64,000 nt of DNA from Deltaproteobacteria bacterium. Its GTDB lineage: Bacteria > UBA10199 > GCA-002796325 > JACPFF01. Below, piece after piece: positions 42,863 through 50,563 of this stretch; the stretch's first letter is position 1; the number at the start of each line of letters is the position of its first letter. Where the stretch lies: contig JACPFF010000016.1 in assembly GCA_016183065.1 (NCBI GenBank), positions 1 through 64,000 of the forward strand, written 5' to 3'. Below the pieces are notes generated by a model, which was not told the origin of the DNA, did not search any database, and worked only from the letters and a program-made list of their open reading frames with translations. Position numbers and translations under genes: made by a program.

Positions 42863-43354
42863 CTATAGGCCCTGGCAACATCCGGTGGTGGAGGGCTGGC
42901 GATCGCGCCAGCCGTCGATCGAGATTTTTCCCGGCCCGAAGGCAAAAAGGATCAGCAGGGCATAGAGAAAGAGAAACGGCGCCTGTTGAAAGAATGTCTC
43001 TGGATCGTGCAAGACCCCCAAGAGCGCCTCCTGATGGGCCGTGGCAAATGCGACGCACATGACCGCAATGAGTGGGAGCGTTGTCAGCCGGGTCACGAGT
43101 CCCAGGAGGAGGAGGAGGCCGCCCACGGTCTCCACCGTGGCGACGAGATAGACCATCTGCGCGGGGAACGGAATGTCGAGTTTGGAAAAAAATCCGGTCA
43201 CCTCCCCAATGCGTCCGAATTTTCCCGTGCCCGCGAGGAGGAAACCGATCCCCCAATAGAGACGAATAATGAGCAAGAGGAGATGCTGAAAAGCCCCACC
43301 GATGCAGGCAAGATTTTTTGTACACTGTGCAACCGGACACGATGACGCTGCCAT
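42863..43354 (-). CDS. DoxX-family membrane protein
   Basis: 163 residues, four hydrophobic helices. The first holds the family pattern LLLIIRLYWGIGFLLAGTGK with the G-K-F-x-x-x-G end, then VETVGGLLLLLGLVTRL and a C-terminal LYALLILFAFGPGKISID (18 residues). DoxX proteins are small inner-membrane proteins tied to redox or thiosulfate oxidation in some species, with unclear biochemistry. It is divergent from the CDGSH gene. Confidence 0.85.
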   Translation of the reverse strand: MAASSCPVAQCTKNLACIGGAFQHLLLLIIRLYWGIGFLLAGTGKFGRIGEVTGFFSKLDIPFPAQMVYLVATVETVGGLLLLLGLVTRLTTLPLIAVMCVAFATAHQEALLGVLHDPETFFQQAPFLFLYALLILFAFGPGKISIDGWRDRQPSTTGCCQGL

Positions 43355-43465
43355 AACGTTCCCCTTTCGTTTGCGCAGATCGAGACTTTACTCCGACAAC
43401 GGATTCCCTGTAAGAGATGCCGATCACTCCGTAATAGAAATCACCCATTGGGGAAAGGGGAAAGT

Positions 43466-43705
43466 ATGGCAGAACCGATCATGGCGCAAAAGGCGCCTTA
43501 TGTCGTCGAGGTCGAACCAAAACAGTATTCGTGGTGTGCCTGCGGGCGTTCGCAGCGGCAACCCTATTGCGATGGATCCCACAAGGGGACGGGAATGGGA
43601 CCGGTCAGGGAGCAGATCACCGAGCAACGACGCGTGGCCTGGTGTGGATGCAAAAAGACCGGGACGCCCCCGTTTTGCGATGGCACGCATAGTACGCTCG
43701 ATTGA
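43466..43705 (+). CDS. CDGSH iron-sulfur domain protein
   Basis: 79 residues from ATG 43466 with GGGGAAAG ahead. Two zinc-finger-CDGSH motifs are present: WCACGRSQRQPYCDGSH and WCGCKKTGTPPFCDGTH. Each fits the CxC-x2-x3-S/T-P-CDGxH pattern that holds a redox-active [2Fe-2S] cluster with one His ligand. This is the tandem bacterial form. It probably works in electron transfer or cluster transfer. Confidence 0.93.
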   Translation: MAEPIMAQKAPYVVEVEPKQYSWCACGRSQRQPYCDGSHKGTGMGPVREQITEQRRVAWCGCKKTGTPPFCDGTHSTLD

Positions 43706-43745
43706 GCGATACCGCTGATCCTGTCATCCGCAGGGGACACGGTCA

Positions 43746-43766
43746 TCCCCCGGCTTGACCGGGGGA
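43746..43766. repeat. Short GC hairpin, proteobacterial dispersed-repeat type
   Basis: TCCCCCGG CTTGA CCGGGGGA within GTCATCCCCCGGCTTGACCG. The motif resembles the short CGGGCTTGACCCGG-type hairpins dispersed in many proteobacterial genomes. It lies between the CDGSH and UPF0173 genes and may end or stabilise the transcript. Confidence 0.6.
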
Positions 43767-43788
43767 CCTCCAAGGAAAGGGGGAGCAT

Positions 43789-44475
43789 ATGGTCACACTC
43801 CGGTTCCATGGCCATTCCTGCTGGGAGATTCAGGGAGCTGCGCATCGCATCTTGATCGACCCGTTTCTCACCGGCAATCCGCAGGCCGATGTGGCGCGTG
43901 CTGACGTGACCGCGCTTGATGCCATTCTCGTGAGCCATGGACACAGCGATCATCTCGGGGATACCGTGGCCCTGGCCAAACAGACCGGTGCGGTGGTCAT
44001 CGCCAATTATGAAATCGCCACATACTGTGCACAACGCGGGTGTACGATTCACCCGTTGCATATCGGCGGCGGTGCGACATTTCCCTTCGGTCATGTCCGA
44101 CTCACGATTGCGCATCATGGATCGACCGGGCCGGAGGGCGAGGCTCTGGGCAATCCTGCGGGCATCGTACTGGTGATCGATGGGAAGCGACTCTATCATG
44201 CCGGCGATACCGCCGTCTTTCTCGACATGCAATTGATTGCCGAGTTGTACGGACCACTCGATGTCGCCCTCTTGCCGATCGGCGACAACTTCACCATGGG
44301 GATCACCGAGGCGGTCAAGGCCACCGAACTGCTCTGCGCCCGGATGCACATTCCCATGCATTACAACACCTTTCCGTATATCGAGGTGAACCCGGAGGCG
44401 TTTCGGCGTGCCGTGGAAGCCGCAGGGCGCAAGGTGGTCGTGATTCCGCCGGGTGGGGAATATGTCGTGCCATAA
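43789..44475 (+). CDS. Metallo-beta-lactamase-fold hydrolase, UPF0173 family
   Basis: 228 residues, the usual length. It has the zinc-binding SHGHSDHLGD, IAHHGSTGPEG and YHAGDTAVFLDM, plus MHYNTFPYIEVNPEAF near the C-terminus, diagnostic of UPF0173. The substrate is unknown. The start ATG follows AAAGGGGGAGC. The last codons end 26 bases before element R6. Confidence 0.92.
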   Translation: MVTLRFHGHSCWEIQGAAHRILIDPFLTGNPQADVARADVTALDAILVSHGHSDHLGDTVALAKQTGAVVIANYEIATYCAQRGCTIHPLHIGGGATFPFGHVRLTIAHHGSTGPEGEALGNPAGIVLVIDGKRLYHAGDTAVFLDMQLIAELYGPLDVALLPIGDNFTMGITEAVKATELLCARMHIPMHYNTFPYIEVNPEAFRRAVEAAGRKVVVIPPGGEYVVP

Positions 44476-44500
44476 CTCCCATACTTGTCTGGAAAGATGA

Positions 44501-44583
44501 GTGGGGCCGGGGGCGCAGCGCAGCTGGGCGGACGAGGAAGTACCCGCAGGCGGAGCCGGAGGGTACGTGAGCCCCTGTAATAG
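44501..44583 (-). repeat. Modular hairpin element R6 (B, minimal)
   Basis: Minus orientation. Left end CTATTACAGGGGCTCACG is at 44583 downward, then cassette B (GTACCCTCCGG facing GGGTAC, and CCCAGCTGCGC). The right end is shortened to GGCCCCAC without the full GGGGCCCCAC palindrome. It is the smallest copy. It sits between a GGAAAG ribosome site and the GTG of the small ORF that leads into rmuC. Confidence 0.88.
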
Positions 44584-44699
44584 TGGTTGCCGAAGAGGAC
44601 GAAGTGGGGAAGGCTCTGGCCCAACAGGCCTTGACACTGCTTGACCTCGATGAAGAGACGCTAAGCGGTGTGGAGGAAGAAACGAGGGAGCGGACATGA
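44583..44699 (+). CDS. Small acidic ORF coupled to rmuC
   Basis: 38 codons from GTG (VVAEEDEVGKALAQQ) to ERT and TGA, whose stop overlaps the rmuC ATG (ATGA). It reads as protein (acidic, helical, LTLLDLDEETL) and would couple translation into rmuC. The G of its start codon is also the last base of R6. Without R6, GGAAAG would stand five bases ahead of the GTG; the insertion has moved that site 82 bp away. It may be a genuine small protein or the tail of a lost gene. Confidence 0.45.
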   Translation: MVAEEDEVGKALAQQALTLLDLDEETLSGVEEETRERT

Positions 44700-45967
44700 C
44701 GACCATGCTGGCCATGGGCTGTGTGGCGGGGGGATTGCTGTGCGGGGCGGCCGTGGTCTTTTTTTGGCATCTGCGACGCCTGCGCCTGCTTGAACTCGCA
44801 CGGATGCGTCTTGCGGTGCAATGCGAGGAGATGGAAAAGCATGCGCAGTCCCAACGTGCACTGCTGGACGACGCACAGCAGCGCCTGGGTGATACCTTCA
44901 AGGCGCTCTCCGCCGATGCCCTGAAAAGCAACAATGAAGACTTTCTCCGATTGGCCAAGTCGACACTCGATACCATCCACGAACGCGCGCAGGGGGACCT
45001 TGCACGGCGGGAGGCGGCGATTGGGACGTTGGTGGAGCCGTTGCGCCGGTCACTTGACCAGGTCGATCAAAAAATCCAGCAGCTCGAACAGGCGCGCGCC
45101 GGGGCATATGCCGGGCTCAAGACGCAACTGACGATGTTGGCCGAGGGCCAGACCCGGCTCAATCAGGAGACCGGGAATCTGGTGAAGGCATTGCGGGCGC
45201 CGACGGTGCGGGGGCGATGGGGAGAAATCCAGTTGCGGCGGGTAGTCGAGTTGGCCGGTATGGTCGAATACTGCGATTTTCTCCAGCAGGAGACGGCTGA
45301 GTCTGATGGTGGGCGTTTGCGTCCGGATATGATCATCAAGCTCCCCACGGAAAAAAATGTCGTGGTCGATGCCAAGGCCCCGTTGCAGTCGTATCTCCAG
45401 GCGCTGGAAACCGGCAACGAACAAGACCGTGTGCGTCATCTGCAGCAGCATGCGCGGCATATTCGCCATCACTTGTTGCAGCTATCGAGTAAGGCCTATT
45501 GGGCACAGTTCGCGCCGACACCGGAGTTTGTCGTCCTTTTCCTGCCGGGTGAAACGTTTTTCAGTGCCGCGTTGGAACAGGATCCGTCGTTGATCGAATT
45601 CGGGGTGGAAAAACAGGTGATTCTGGCCACGCCGACCACGCTCATTGCCCTCCTCCGTTCCGTGGCCTACGGTTGGCGCCAGGAGCGGATGGCGGAGAGT
45701 GCCCAGGAGATCTGCACGCGCGGGCGACAACTGTACGATCGGCTCTTGACCATGGTCGAGCACTTTGGGATCTTGCGTCGGGGATTGGAAGGCGCGGTTG
45801 AGGCCTACAATCGCGTGGCAGGGTCGTTTGAGGCGCGTGTCCTCGTCTCCGCCCGGAAATTTCGGGAGCTCGGCGCCGCGGCAGAGAAAGAAATTCCGGC
45901 GATGGAAGCCATTGAGACAGTGCCCCGCCGTGTCGTGACCGACGAGGATGTCCAGCTTCCGGCCTAG
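44696..45967 (+). CDS. rmuC: DNA recombination protein RmuC
   Basis: 423 residues. One N-terminal membrane anchor (MGCVAGGLLCGAAVVFFW) is followed by a long coiled coil (about 40-140). The RmuC core has VRGRWGEIQLRRVVELAGM, YCDFLQQET, RPDMIIKLPTEKNVVVDAK (19 residues) and YWAQFAPTPEFVVLFLPGE (19 residues). RmuC limits inversions and has a predicted PDDEXK-like nuclease core, with DMIIKLP and VVVDAKAP as the D and D-x-K pair. The start overlaps the small ORF upstream. Confidence 0.93.
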   Translation: MTTMLAMGCVAGGLLCGAAVVFFWHLRRLRLLELARMRLAVQCEEMEKHAQSQRALLDDAQQRLGDTFKALSADALKSNNEDFLRLAKSTLDTIHERAQGDLARREAAIGTLVEPLRRSLDQVDQKIQQLEQARAGAYAGLKTQLTMLAEGQTRLNQETGNLVKALRAPTVRGRWGEIQLRRVVELAGMVEYCDFLQQETAESDGGRLRPDMIIKLPTEKNVVVDAKAPLQSYLQALETGNEQDRVRHLQQHARHIRHHLLQLSSKAYWAQFAPTPEFVVLFLPGETFFSAALEQDPSLIEFGVEKQVILATPTTLIALLRSVAYGWRQERMAESAQEICTRGRQLYDRLLTMVEHFGILRRGLEGAVEAYNRVAGSFEARVLVSARKFRELGAAAEKEIPAMEAIETVPRRVVTDEDVQLPA

Positions 45968-46143
45968 GGGCTGTTGGCAAACCGTTCAATGATCGGGATA
46001 TCCTGTCACCGGGATCTTCCCGAGACCAGAGAGATCGCTCAAGTCGGTTACGCGGTCGGCTTGCCCTCGAGGCTCGCCGCAGTTCCCCACCGCATTTTTT
46101 TCATTTACTCCCCATCAGAAATGCGCTCAGGTGTGTCGCATCT
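45968..46143 (+). other. Intergenic leader of the btuF-like gene
   Basis: 176 bp. A CCGGGATCTTCCCGAG-type weak hairpin lies near 46010 and a short T run near 46100 (CATTTTTTTCATTT). I find no cobalamin riboswitch consensus and no clear promoter. Confidence 0.3.
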
Positions 46144-47232
46144 ATGCCGCGCATTGTGTCGCTGATTGCCAGCAGTACGGAAATGGTGGCCGCGTTGGGC
46201 TGCGCAGATCAGCTGGTCGGCATCTCCCATGAATGCGATTATCCACCGTCGATCCTCCATCTGCCACTATTGAAGGGGCTCACGTCGCCCCCTCCAGCGG
46301 CAAAGCCGCTGGAGCCTCCCCTTCAACGCCGCTGTGCGGCTGGGTCGTGGGGCCCCGGACGTCAGTCCGGGGGGTGTCGTGCTCTGGCGAAGCCTCCTCC
46401 CAGGGTGCCACGGGCGTGAGCCCGTGGGGCCCCACGATGTACGCGGCCCCGCTTTCCCGTGACCGGGAGGAGTCGGGAGATCGACCAGCACGTGCGCGAC
46501 TTGGTCTCCAAGGGACTCTCGGTGTATGACGTCGACGCGGACCGACTGAGGGCCCTTGCCCCCGATCTGATCATTACGCAGATGCAATGCGACGTCTGCG
46601 CAGTCACGACAACGGCGGTCGAACAGGCCGTCGCACAGTGGCTGGAACAGCGGCCCGTCATTCTGTCGCTCATGCCGAACGCCCTCCACGATCTCTGGGG
46701 GGATATGCGGCGCGTAGCTGCTGCGCTCGGTGTTGTGCGGACGGGGGAGACGCTGATTGCCGCCTCGCGACAACGGCTCGAGGTGTTGACGGTCATGACG
46801 CGACAACGGGCCCGTCGCCCGCGCACACTCTTTCTCGAATGGATCGATCCCCTGATCGGTGGAGGACATTGGATGCCCGAGCTGGTCACGTTGGCTGGCG
46901 GTGTCGATCTTTTTGGCGTGGTGGGTGGAGCGGCGCCGCAATTGACCTGGCCCGCGATTGTGGCGGCAGATCCCGACGTGATTGTCGTGGCGCCGTGCGG
47001 GTTTTCCGTCGAACGGACGCGTCAGGAGATGATACCGCTGTGCGCCGTGCGTGATTGGCGCCAATTGCGTGCCGTGCAGGAGGGAGAGGTCTATCTTCTC
47101 GATGGGAACCAATACTTCAATCGGCCCGGTCCCCGGATCGTCGACTCTGCGGAGATCTTGGCCGAGGTGCTCCATCCGGATTGCTGCCAATTTGGGCATT
47201 CCACGGAGATCGAGCGGTGGCCGCTGTTGTGA
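46144..47232 (+). pseudogene. btuF: BtuF-like cobalamin-binding protein gene interrupted by R7
   Basis: The first 41 codons (MPRIVSLIASSTEMVAALG, ISHECDYPPSILHLP) and the part after R7 (TRPRFPVTGRSREIDQHV, ALAPDLIITQMQCDVCAV, DWRQLRAVQEGEVYLLDG) together match the periplasmic-binding-like cobalamin/Fe-chelate family in full. Between them lies 168 bp of R7, in frame with both parts. The only barrier is one TGA at 46417-46419 inside the element. Excision restores HLPRCTRPRF. As it stands the gene would give a 91-residue fragment unless TGA is read through, or translation restarts at GTG 46459. No signal peptide is present, as in the cytoplasmic members of this family. Confidence 0.8.
46267..46435 (+). 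repeat. Modular hairpin element R7 (A plus C) inside the btuF-like gene
   Basis: Left end CTATTGAAGGGGCTCACG, cassette A (CTCCAGCGGCAAAGCCGCTG), then C with GGACGTCAGTCCGG, GGTGTCGTGCTCTGGCGAAG and CCACGGGCGTGAGCCCGTGG, and right end GGGGCCCCAC. By the excision rule it is 168 bp, 56 codons, the same size as R8. The TGA that interrupts the host frame sits in the loop of the CCACGGGC / GCCCGTGG hairpin. Confidence 0.93.
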
Positions 47233-47313
47233 TCGAGGAGAGAAGACTGGCAGACGAAAAGAGGGTGTGATAGTCTTATAGGTCCATCAGGTCTCAACAG
47301 AGAGGGGGAGAGA

Positions 47314-47814
47314 ATGGCCATCGCCGCAAAAATAGCCAGTGCCTTGAATGCCCACATCGGTCTTGAGGCTGATGCCTCGAATTATTATCTGGCACTATCT
47401 TCTGCATGTGCGGAAAAGAAGTGGACGGGATGCGCGAAATTTTTCCTCGCGCAATCTGCGGAGGAGCGTGAACACCTCCTCAAGATCTTCCGGTATCTGG
47501 TCGAGAATAATGTCGTGGCAACGGTGCCGGAACAAAAGGCGCCTGCCGTCACCATCGGATCGATGCGCGACCTGTTCGCCGCCTGCCTCAAGAGCGAACA
47601 ACGCGTTTCGGCCTCGGTCACCGTGCTGATCGATCTGGCCGTCAGTCTGAAAGACTATGCCACCAACCACTTCCTGCAGTGGTACGTGGCAGAACAGCAG
47701 GAAGAGGAGCAGCTGTTCCAGGGGCTGATCGACGAGGTGACGCTCGTGGGCGAGGGTGGCACGGGGATCTATCTGCTCGACAAATCGATCGGTGCGCGTG
47801 CAGCGTCATCGTAA
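47314..47814 (+). CDS. ftnA: Ferritin
   Basis: 166 residues, the ferritin length. Four helices carry ferroxidase ligands in LEADASNYYLAL (Glu), SAEEREHLLK (Glu, His) and YVAEQQEEEQLF (Glu). It would form a 24-mer iron-storage shell in the cytoplasm. ATG follows AGAGGGGGAGAGA. It is alone in its transcription unit, next to the cobalamin/iron-chelate type binding gene, which may reflect a shared metal context. Confidence 0.93.
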   Translation: MAIAAKIASALNAHIGLEADASNYYLALSSACAEKKWTGCAKFFLAQSAEEREHLLKIFRYLVENNVVATVPEQKAPAVTIGSMRDLFAACLKSEQRVSASVTVLIDLAVSLKDYATNHFLQWYVAEQQEEEQLFQGLIDEVTLVGEGGTGIYLLDKSIGARAASS

Positions 47815-47921
47815 GTCGTGTACGTTTTTCGCTCGCGCGGAACACCCGTTGAGAGGCATGCCTCGTGGAAATGTCGCAAGTGGTCCCTTTCATGCGAAAC
47901 TCCGCACCTCGGGTCTGACCC

Positions 47922-48806
47922 TTATTCCTCGATACAGCACGAATATTCCTCTCCAGCGACCGTGAACTGGTCGATTTCGCCGGCGTCGCAAAAGTGGAGA
48001 CACTGATGGAGCCGTGCCTCGACAATCTCTTCCGCTGTTGTCGGTGTCATTTCCGCGTCCACCAATGCGCCGGCAAGTGATTTCGAGGTCGATGCGGGCT
48101 GTGCAAACGAGACATTGCGCTTGCTGACATTTTTCATCTGGATCCCGGCCTCACCGAATCCCGACATCGAAGTGTAGAGGGTGGTATGTATCAGCGAGAG
48201 CGACCCCGTGCCGGAGACGCCGGAGAGATCAAAGCTGTACTGCCCCGTGTTCTGCACGCTCTCTTGATGGAGCCCTGCGACAGAGCCATCGGCGTAGAGG
48301 ACCTGAATGACGAGGCCGTCGGAGATCGTTCCCGGATCCCATGTCACCTCGGCACTCTCGGTGCCGATCACGGCGTTTTCGGCTGGCGTGATCAGGTCTG
48401 GCACATCGCTGGTCGCGATCGTCGCCACGGTTTTTGTCCCTTCATGGTCGGTATAGGTCAGATAGTAGTTCCCGCCGGAAACGGTTTTTCCAAGTGTTCC
48501 TTCGTAAAATTTATCGATGTCAAAAAAACCATCGAGCCCCAATGCCACATTGGTGGAGATGCCATCGGCCGTATCAGTGGCAGCCGTCAGCGATTCGCCC
48601 TGGTTAAAGCTGATGCCAACCTCGCTGACCATCGTTTGCATTTGTGCACTGACCTTTGTCTGCGTGGTTTCATTATATTCCGTGATGACGCCCTCAAGGC
48701 GCAGTTCCGAGGCCTTGGTCTCGGCGAGTTCACTGCTATTGACGGCCTGGCACGCGGCATAGCAGGCGATCAGTCCCAGCGTGATGATGCGGTGTTGTGT
48801 TTCCAT
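47922..48806 (-). CDS. Exported lipoprotein of unknown function
   Basis: 294 residues. The signal ends in a lipobox (LIACYAAC). The mature part is Thr/Ser-rich and strand-rich, with a fibronectin-like central segment (VPDLITPAENAVIGTESAEV, 20 residues) of the kind used in surface proteins. A C-terminal cysteine cluster follows (LHQCLHFCDAG, YSCCIEE). No catalytic motif is seen. It is divergent from the HTH-ABC1 gene. Confidence 0.65.
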   Translation of the reverse strand: METQHRIITLGLIACYAACQAVNSSELAETKASELRLEGVITEYNETTQTKVSAQMQTMVSEVGISFNQGESLTAATDTADGISTNVALGLDGFFDIDKFYEGTLGKTVSGGNYYLTYTDHEGTKTVATIATSDVPDLITPAENAVIGTESAEVTWDPGTISDGLVIQVLYADGSVAGLHQESVQNTGQYSFDLSGVSGTGSLSLIHTTLYTSMSGFGEAGIQMKNVSKRNVSFAQPASTSKSLAGALVDAEMTPTTAEEIVEARLHQCLHFCDAGEIDQFTVAGEEYSCCIEE

Positions 48807-48862
48807 CTCTTCCTCCTTGGTTGATCGGTTTCATGTTGCCTCGAGAGGGGACGTACCGGCTC

Positions 48863-48890
48863 TTGCGGCCTTTCGATATTCCGATATAGA
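48863..48890 (+). promoter_or_regulatory. Possible sigma-70 promoter for the HTH-ABC1 gene
   Basis: TTGCGG, 16 bp, TATAGA. The spacer and -10 hold a small palindrome (CGATATTCCGATAT) that could be an operator for the Xre-type domain encoded just downstream. Moderate match only. Confidence 0.35.
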
Positions 48891-48943
48891 TTTGGCTACA
48901 GTGTGAGCAGAGGGCCATTACCCTGTACCGATGAGGATCTTCC

Positions 48944-50470
48944 ATGAGACGAAGAGCGCATACGGAGCGAAGTGATACGGAGAGACTCCGTAAAATACGA
49001 GAATTATTGAATTTTTCTCAGCGGGATATGGCGGAGGAGCTCGGGGTTGTCCATGGAGCCATAGGCCTCTGGGAGTCGGGACAACGCAAAATCCCCGGAC
49101 CGGTACGGAAACTGATGGCACTCTATGAGCAAGAGCTGGGGGTGGGACGTCCAACGGCCATCGAGGGTTTTCCGCAATTGGAGGAGCTCGAAACGGGCTG
49201 GCTCGCGCGCACCTCGCGGCTCTCTGCCACGGGGCTGCGTGTGGTCGGGCGTACGCTCATGGCCATCCTCCGGGAGCGACTGCACGCGGCGGGAGACGAC
49301 AATCCGATCCGTGCGCGGACACAGACCGCGATTGCGCGGCAGCTCGTGGAGACCTTCGGCACCTTGAAAGGGCTTCCGCATAAATTGGGCCAATTGCTCA
49401 GTTATATGGACCTCAAGGCGTCTGCGGACGTGCGGGCGGAATATGCCCAACTCCAGCATCTGACACCGCCCATGGCGCCGAATGTCATTGCGGAGATTCT
49501 TGTGGAGGAATTTCGCCAGACTCCGCAGCAACTGTTTGCCGAGTGGGAATCCGTGCCATGTGCCGCGGCAAGCATCGGGCAGGTGCATCGGGCGAAAACA
49601 CACGCCGGCGAAGCCGTTGCTGTCAAAGTGCAATATCCCGGGATCCGGAAGATTATCGAGGCCGATCTGAAAAATGCCGCGGTGATCGAACGCCTGGGTG
49701 CAACCCTGGTGCGTCATGTCGAGCCGGGGCGGCTGTTGGAGGAGCTGAGCCTCCGATTCCTGGAGGAGTGTAATTACGAGCTGGAGGGTCGGCACCTTGA
49801 GCGGTTCCGCGCACTTCATGCCAGCGATCCCCGGATTGAGATTCCCAGGGTCTACCCGGAGTTGACCACCACGCGGGTTTTGACCACCGCCTATGTCGAT
49901 GCAACACCGTACCAGCCGTTTCGTGCCTCGGCAACGGTCGCACAGCGCGACTTTGCCGGCACGGTCATTTGGGATCATGCCTGGCGCTCTGCCTTGTGCC
50001 ATCGGGTCTTTCAGGCCGATCCGCATCCCGGCAATTATCTCTTCCGTGATGAGGCTGTCGTCTTTCTCGATTACGGATGTGTGAAAGAGATCCCCGAAGG
50101 GCTCCATGCCGTCTGGAAGGCCTTTTTGCGCAGTATCGTCGCCAACGATCCGCAGGCCATGGCAGAGACACTTGTGGCCATGCGGATTGTGCCGGATCCC
50201 GACAAATTCGACTTCGCCCATTTTTTCCTGCTGATGCGCGCGTGGTATGAACCCTGCTATTGTGATCGTCCCTTCACATTTACGCGCGAGTTTGTGGCGG
50301 GGCGGTGGGCGGCGCAGCTCAAGGAATATCCGCAGCCGACGCAGATGCACTTTCCACACGAGCTCCTCTTTATCAATCAGTTGCAGTGGGGACTCTATGC
50401 CGTCCTCGCCGATCTGCAGGCGACCGCCAATTGGACCCGCCACTTTGTCCCGTTGCTCACCGGTTGTTGA
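48944..50470 (+). CDS. Xre-type HTH fused to an ABC1/UbiB-family kinase
   Basis: 508 residues. Residues 10-65 form a helix-turn-helix (IRELLNFSQRDMAEELGVVH, AIGLWESGQRKIP). The rest is an ABC1/ADCK/UbiB atypical kinase: KxGQ motif in LPHKLGQLLSYMD, Ala-rich loop PCAAASIGQVH, catalytic Lys in AVAVKVQYPG, Glu in RFLEECNYELE, and QADPHPGNYLF with FLDYGCVK as catalytic and metal-binding motifs. UbiB-family kinases normally serve quinone or lipid metabolism, are cytoplasmic or membrane-peripheral and have no DNA-binding domain. The fusion suggests an ATP-dependent regulator. No C-terminal membrane helix is seen. Confidence 0.88.
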   Translation: MRRRAHTERSDTERLRKIRELLNFSQRDMAEELGVVHGAIGLWESGQRKIPGPVRKLMALYEQELGVGRPTAIEGFPQLEELETGWLARTSRLSATGLRVVGRTLMAILRERLHAAGDDNPIRARTQTAIARQLVETFGTLKGLPHKLGQLLSYMDLKASADVRAEYAQLQHLTPPMAPNVIAEILVEEFRQTPQQLFAEWESVPCAAASIGQVHRAKTHAGEAVAVKVQYPGIRKIIEADLKNAAVIERLGATLVRHVEPGRLLEELSLRFLEECNYELEGRHLERFRALHASDPRIEIPRVYPELTTTRVLTTAYVDATPYQPFRASATVAQRDFAGTVIWDHAWRSALCHRVFQADPHPGNYLFRDEAVVFLDYGCVKEIPEGLHAVWKAFLRSIVANDPQAMAETLVAMRIVPDPDKFDFAHFFLLMRAWYEPCYCDRPFTFTREFVAGRWAAQLKEYPQPTQMHFPHELLFINQLQWGLYAVLADLQATANWTRHFVPLLTGC

Positions 50471-50563
50471 AAAAAGGCCATCTGTGTCATCTGTGTCGTG
50501 GGGTGTGAACTCCTGAGTATGCGATCTTTACTCTTGCGCCATCGCAGTGTACGACGCCCCACG

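Noticed and set aside
46144-46266. Cobalamin riboswitch upstream of the btuF-like gene
   Set aside because: No GCCACTG-type core or B12-box pattern is visible in 45968-46143; CCAC bases near 46264 belong to the coding region and the R7 junction.
46417-46419. TGA in R7 as a selenocysteine codon
   Set aside because: It lies in the element's own hairpin loop with no following SECIS-like structure that differs from the other copies. The same triplet occurs in intergenic copies, so recoding is not specifically supported.
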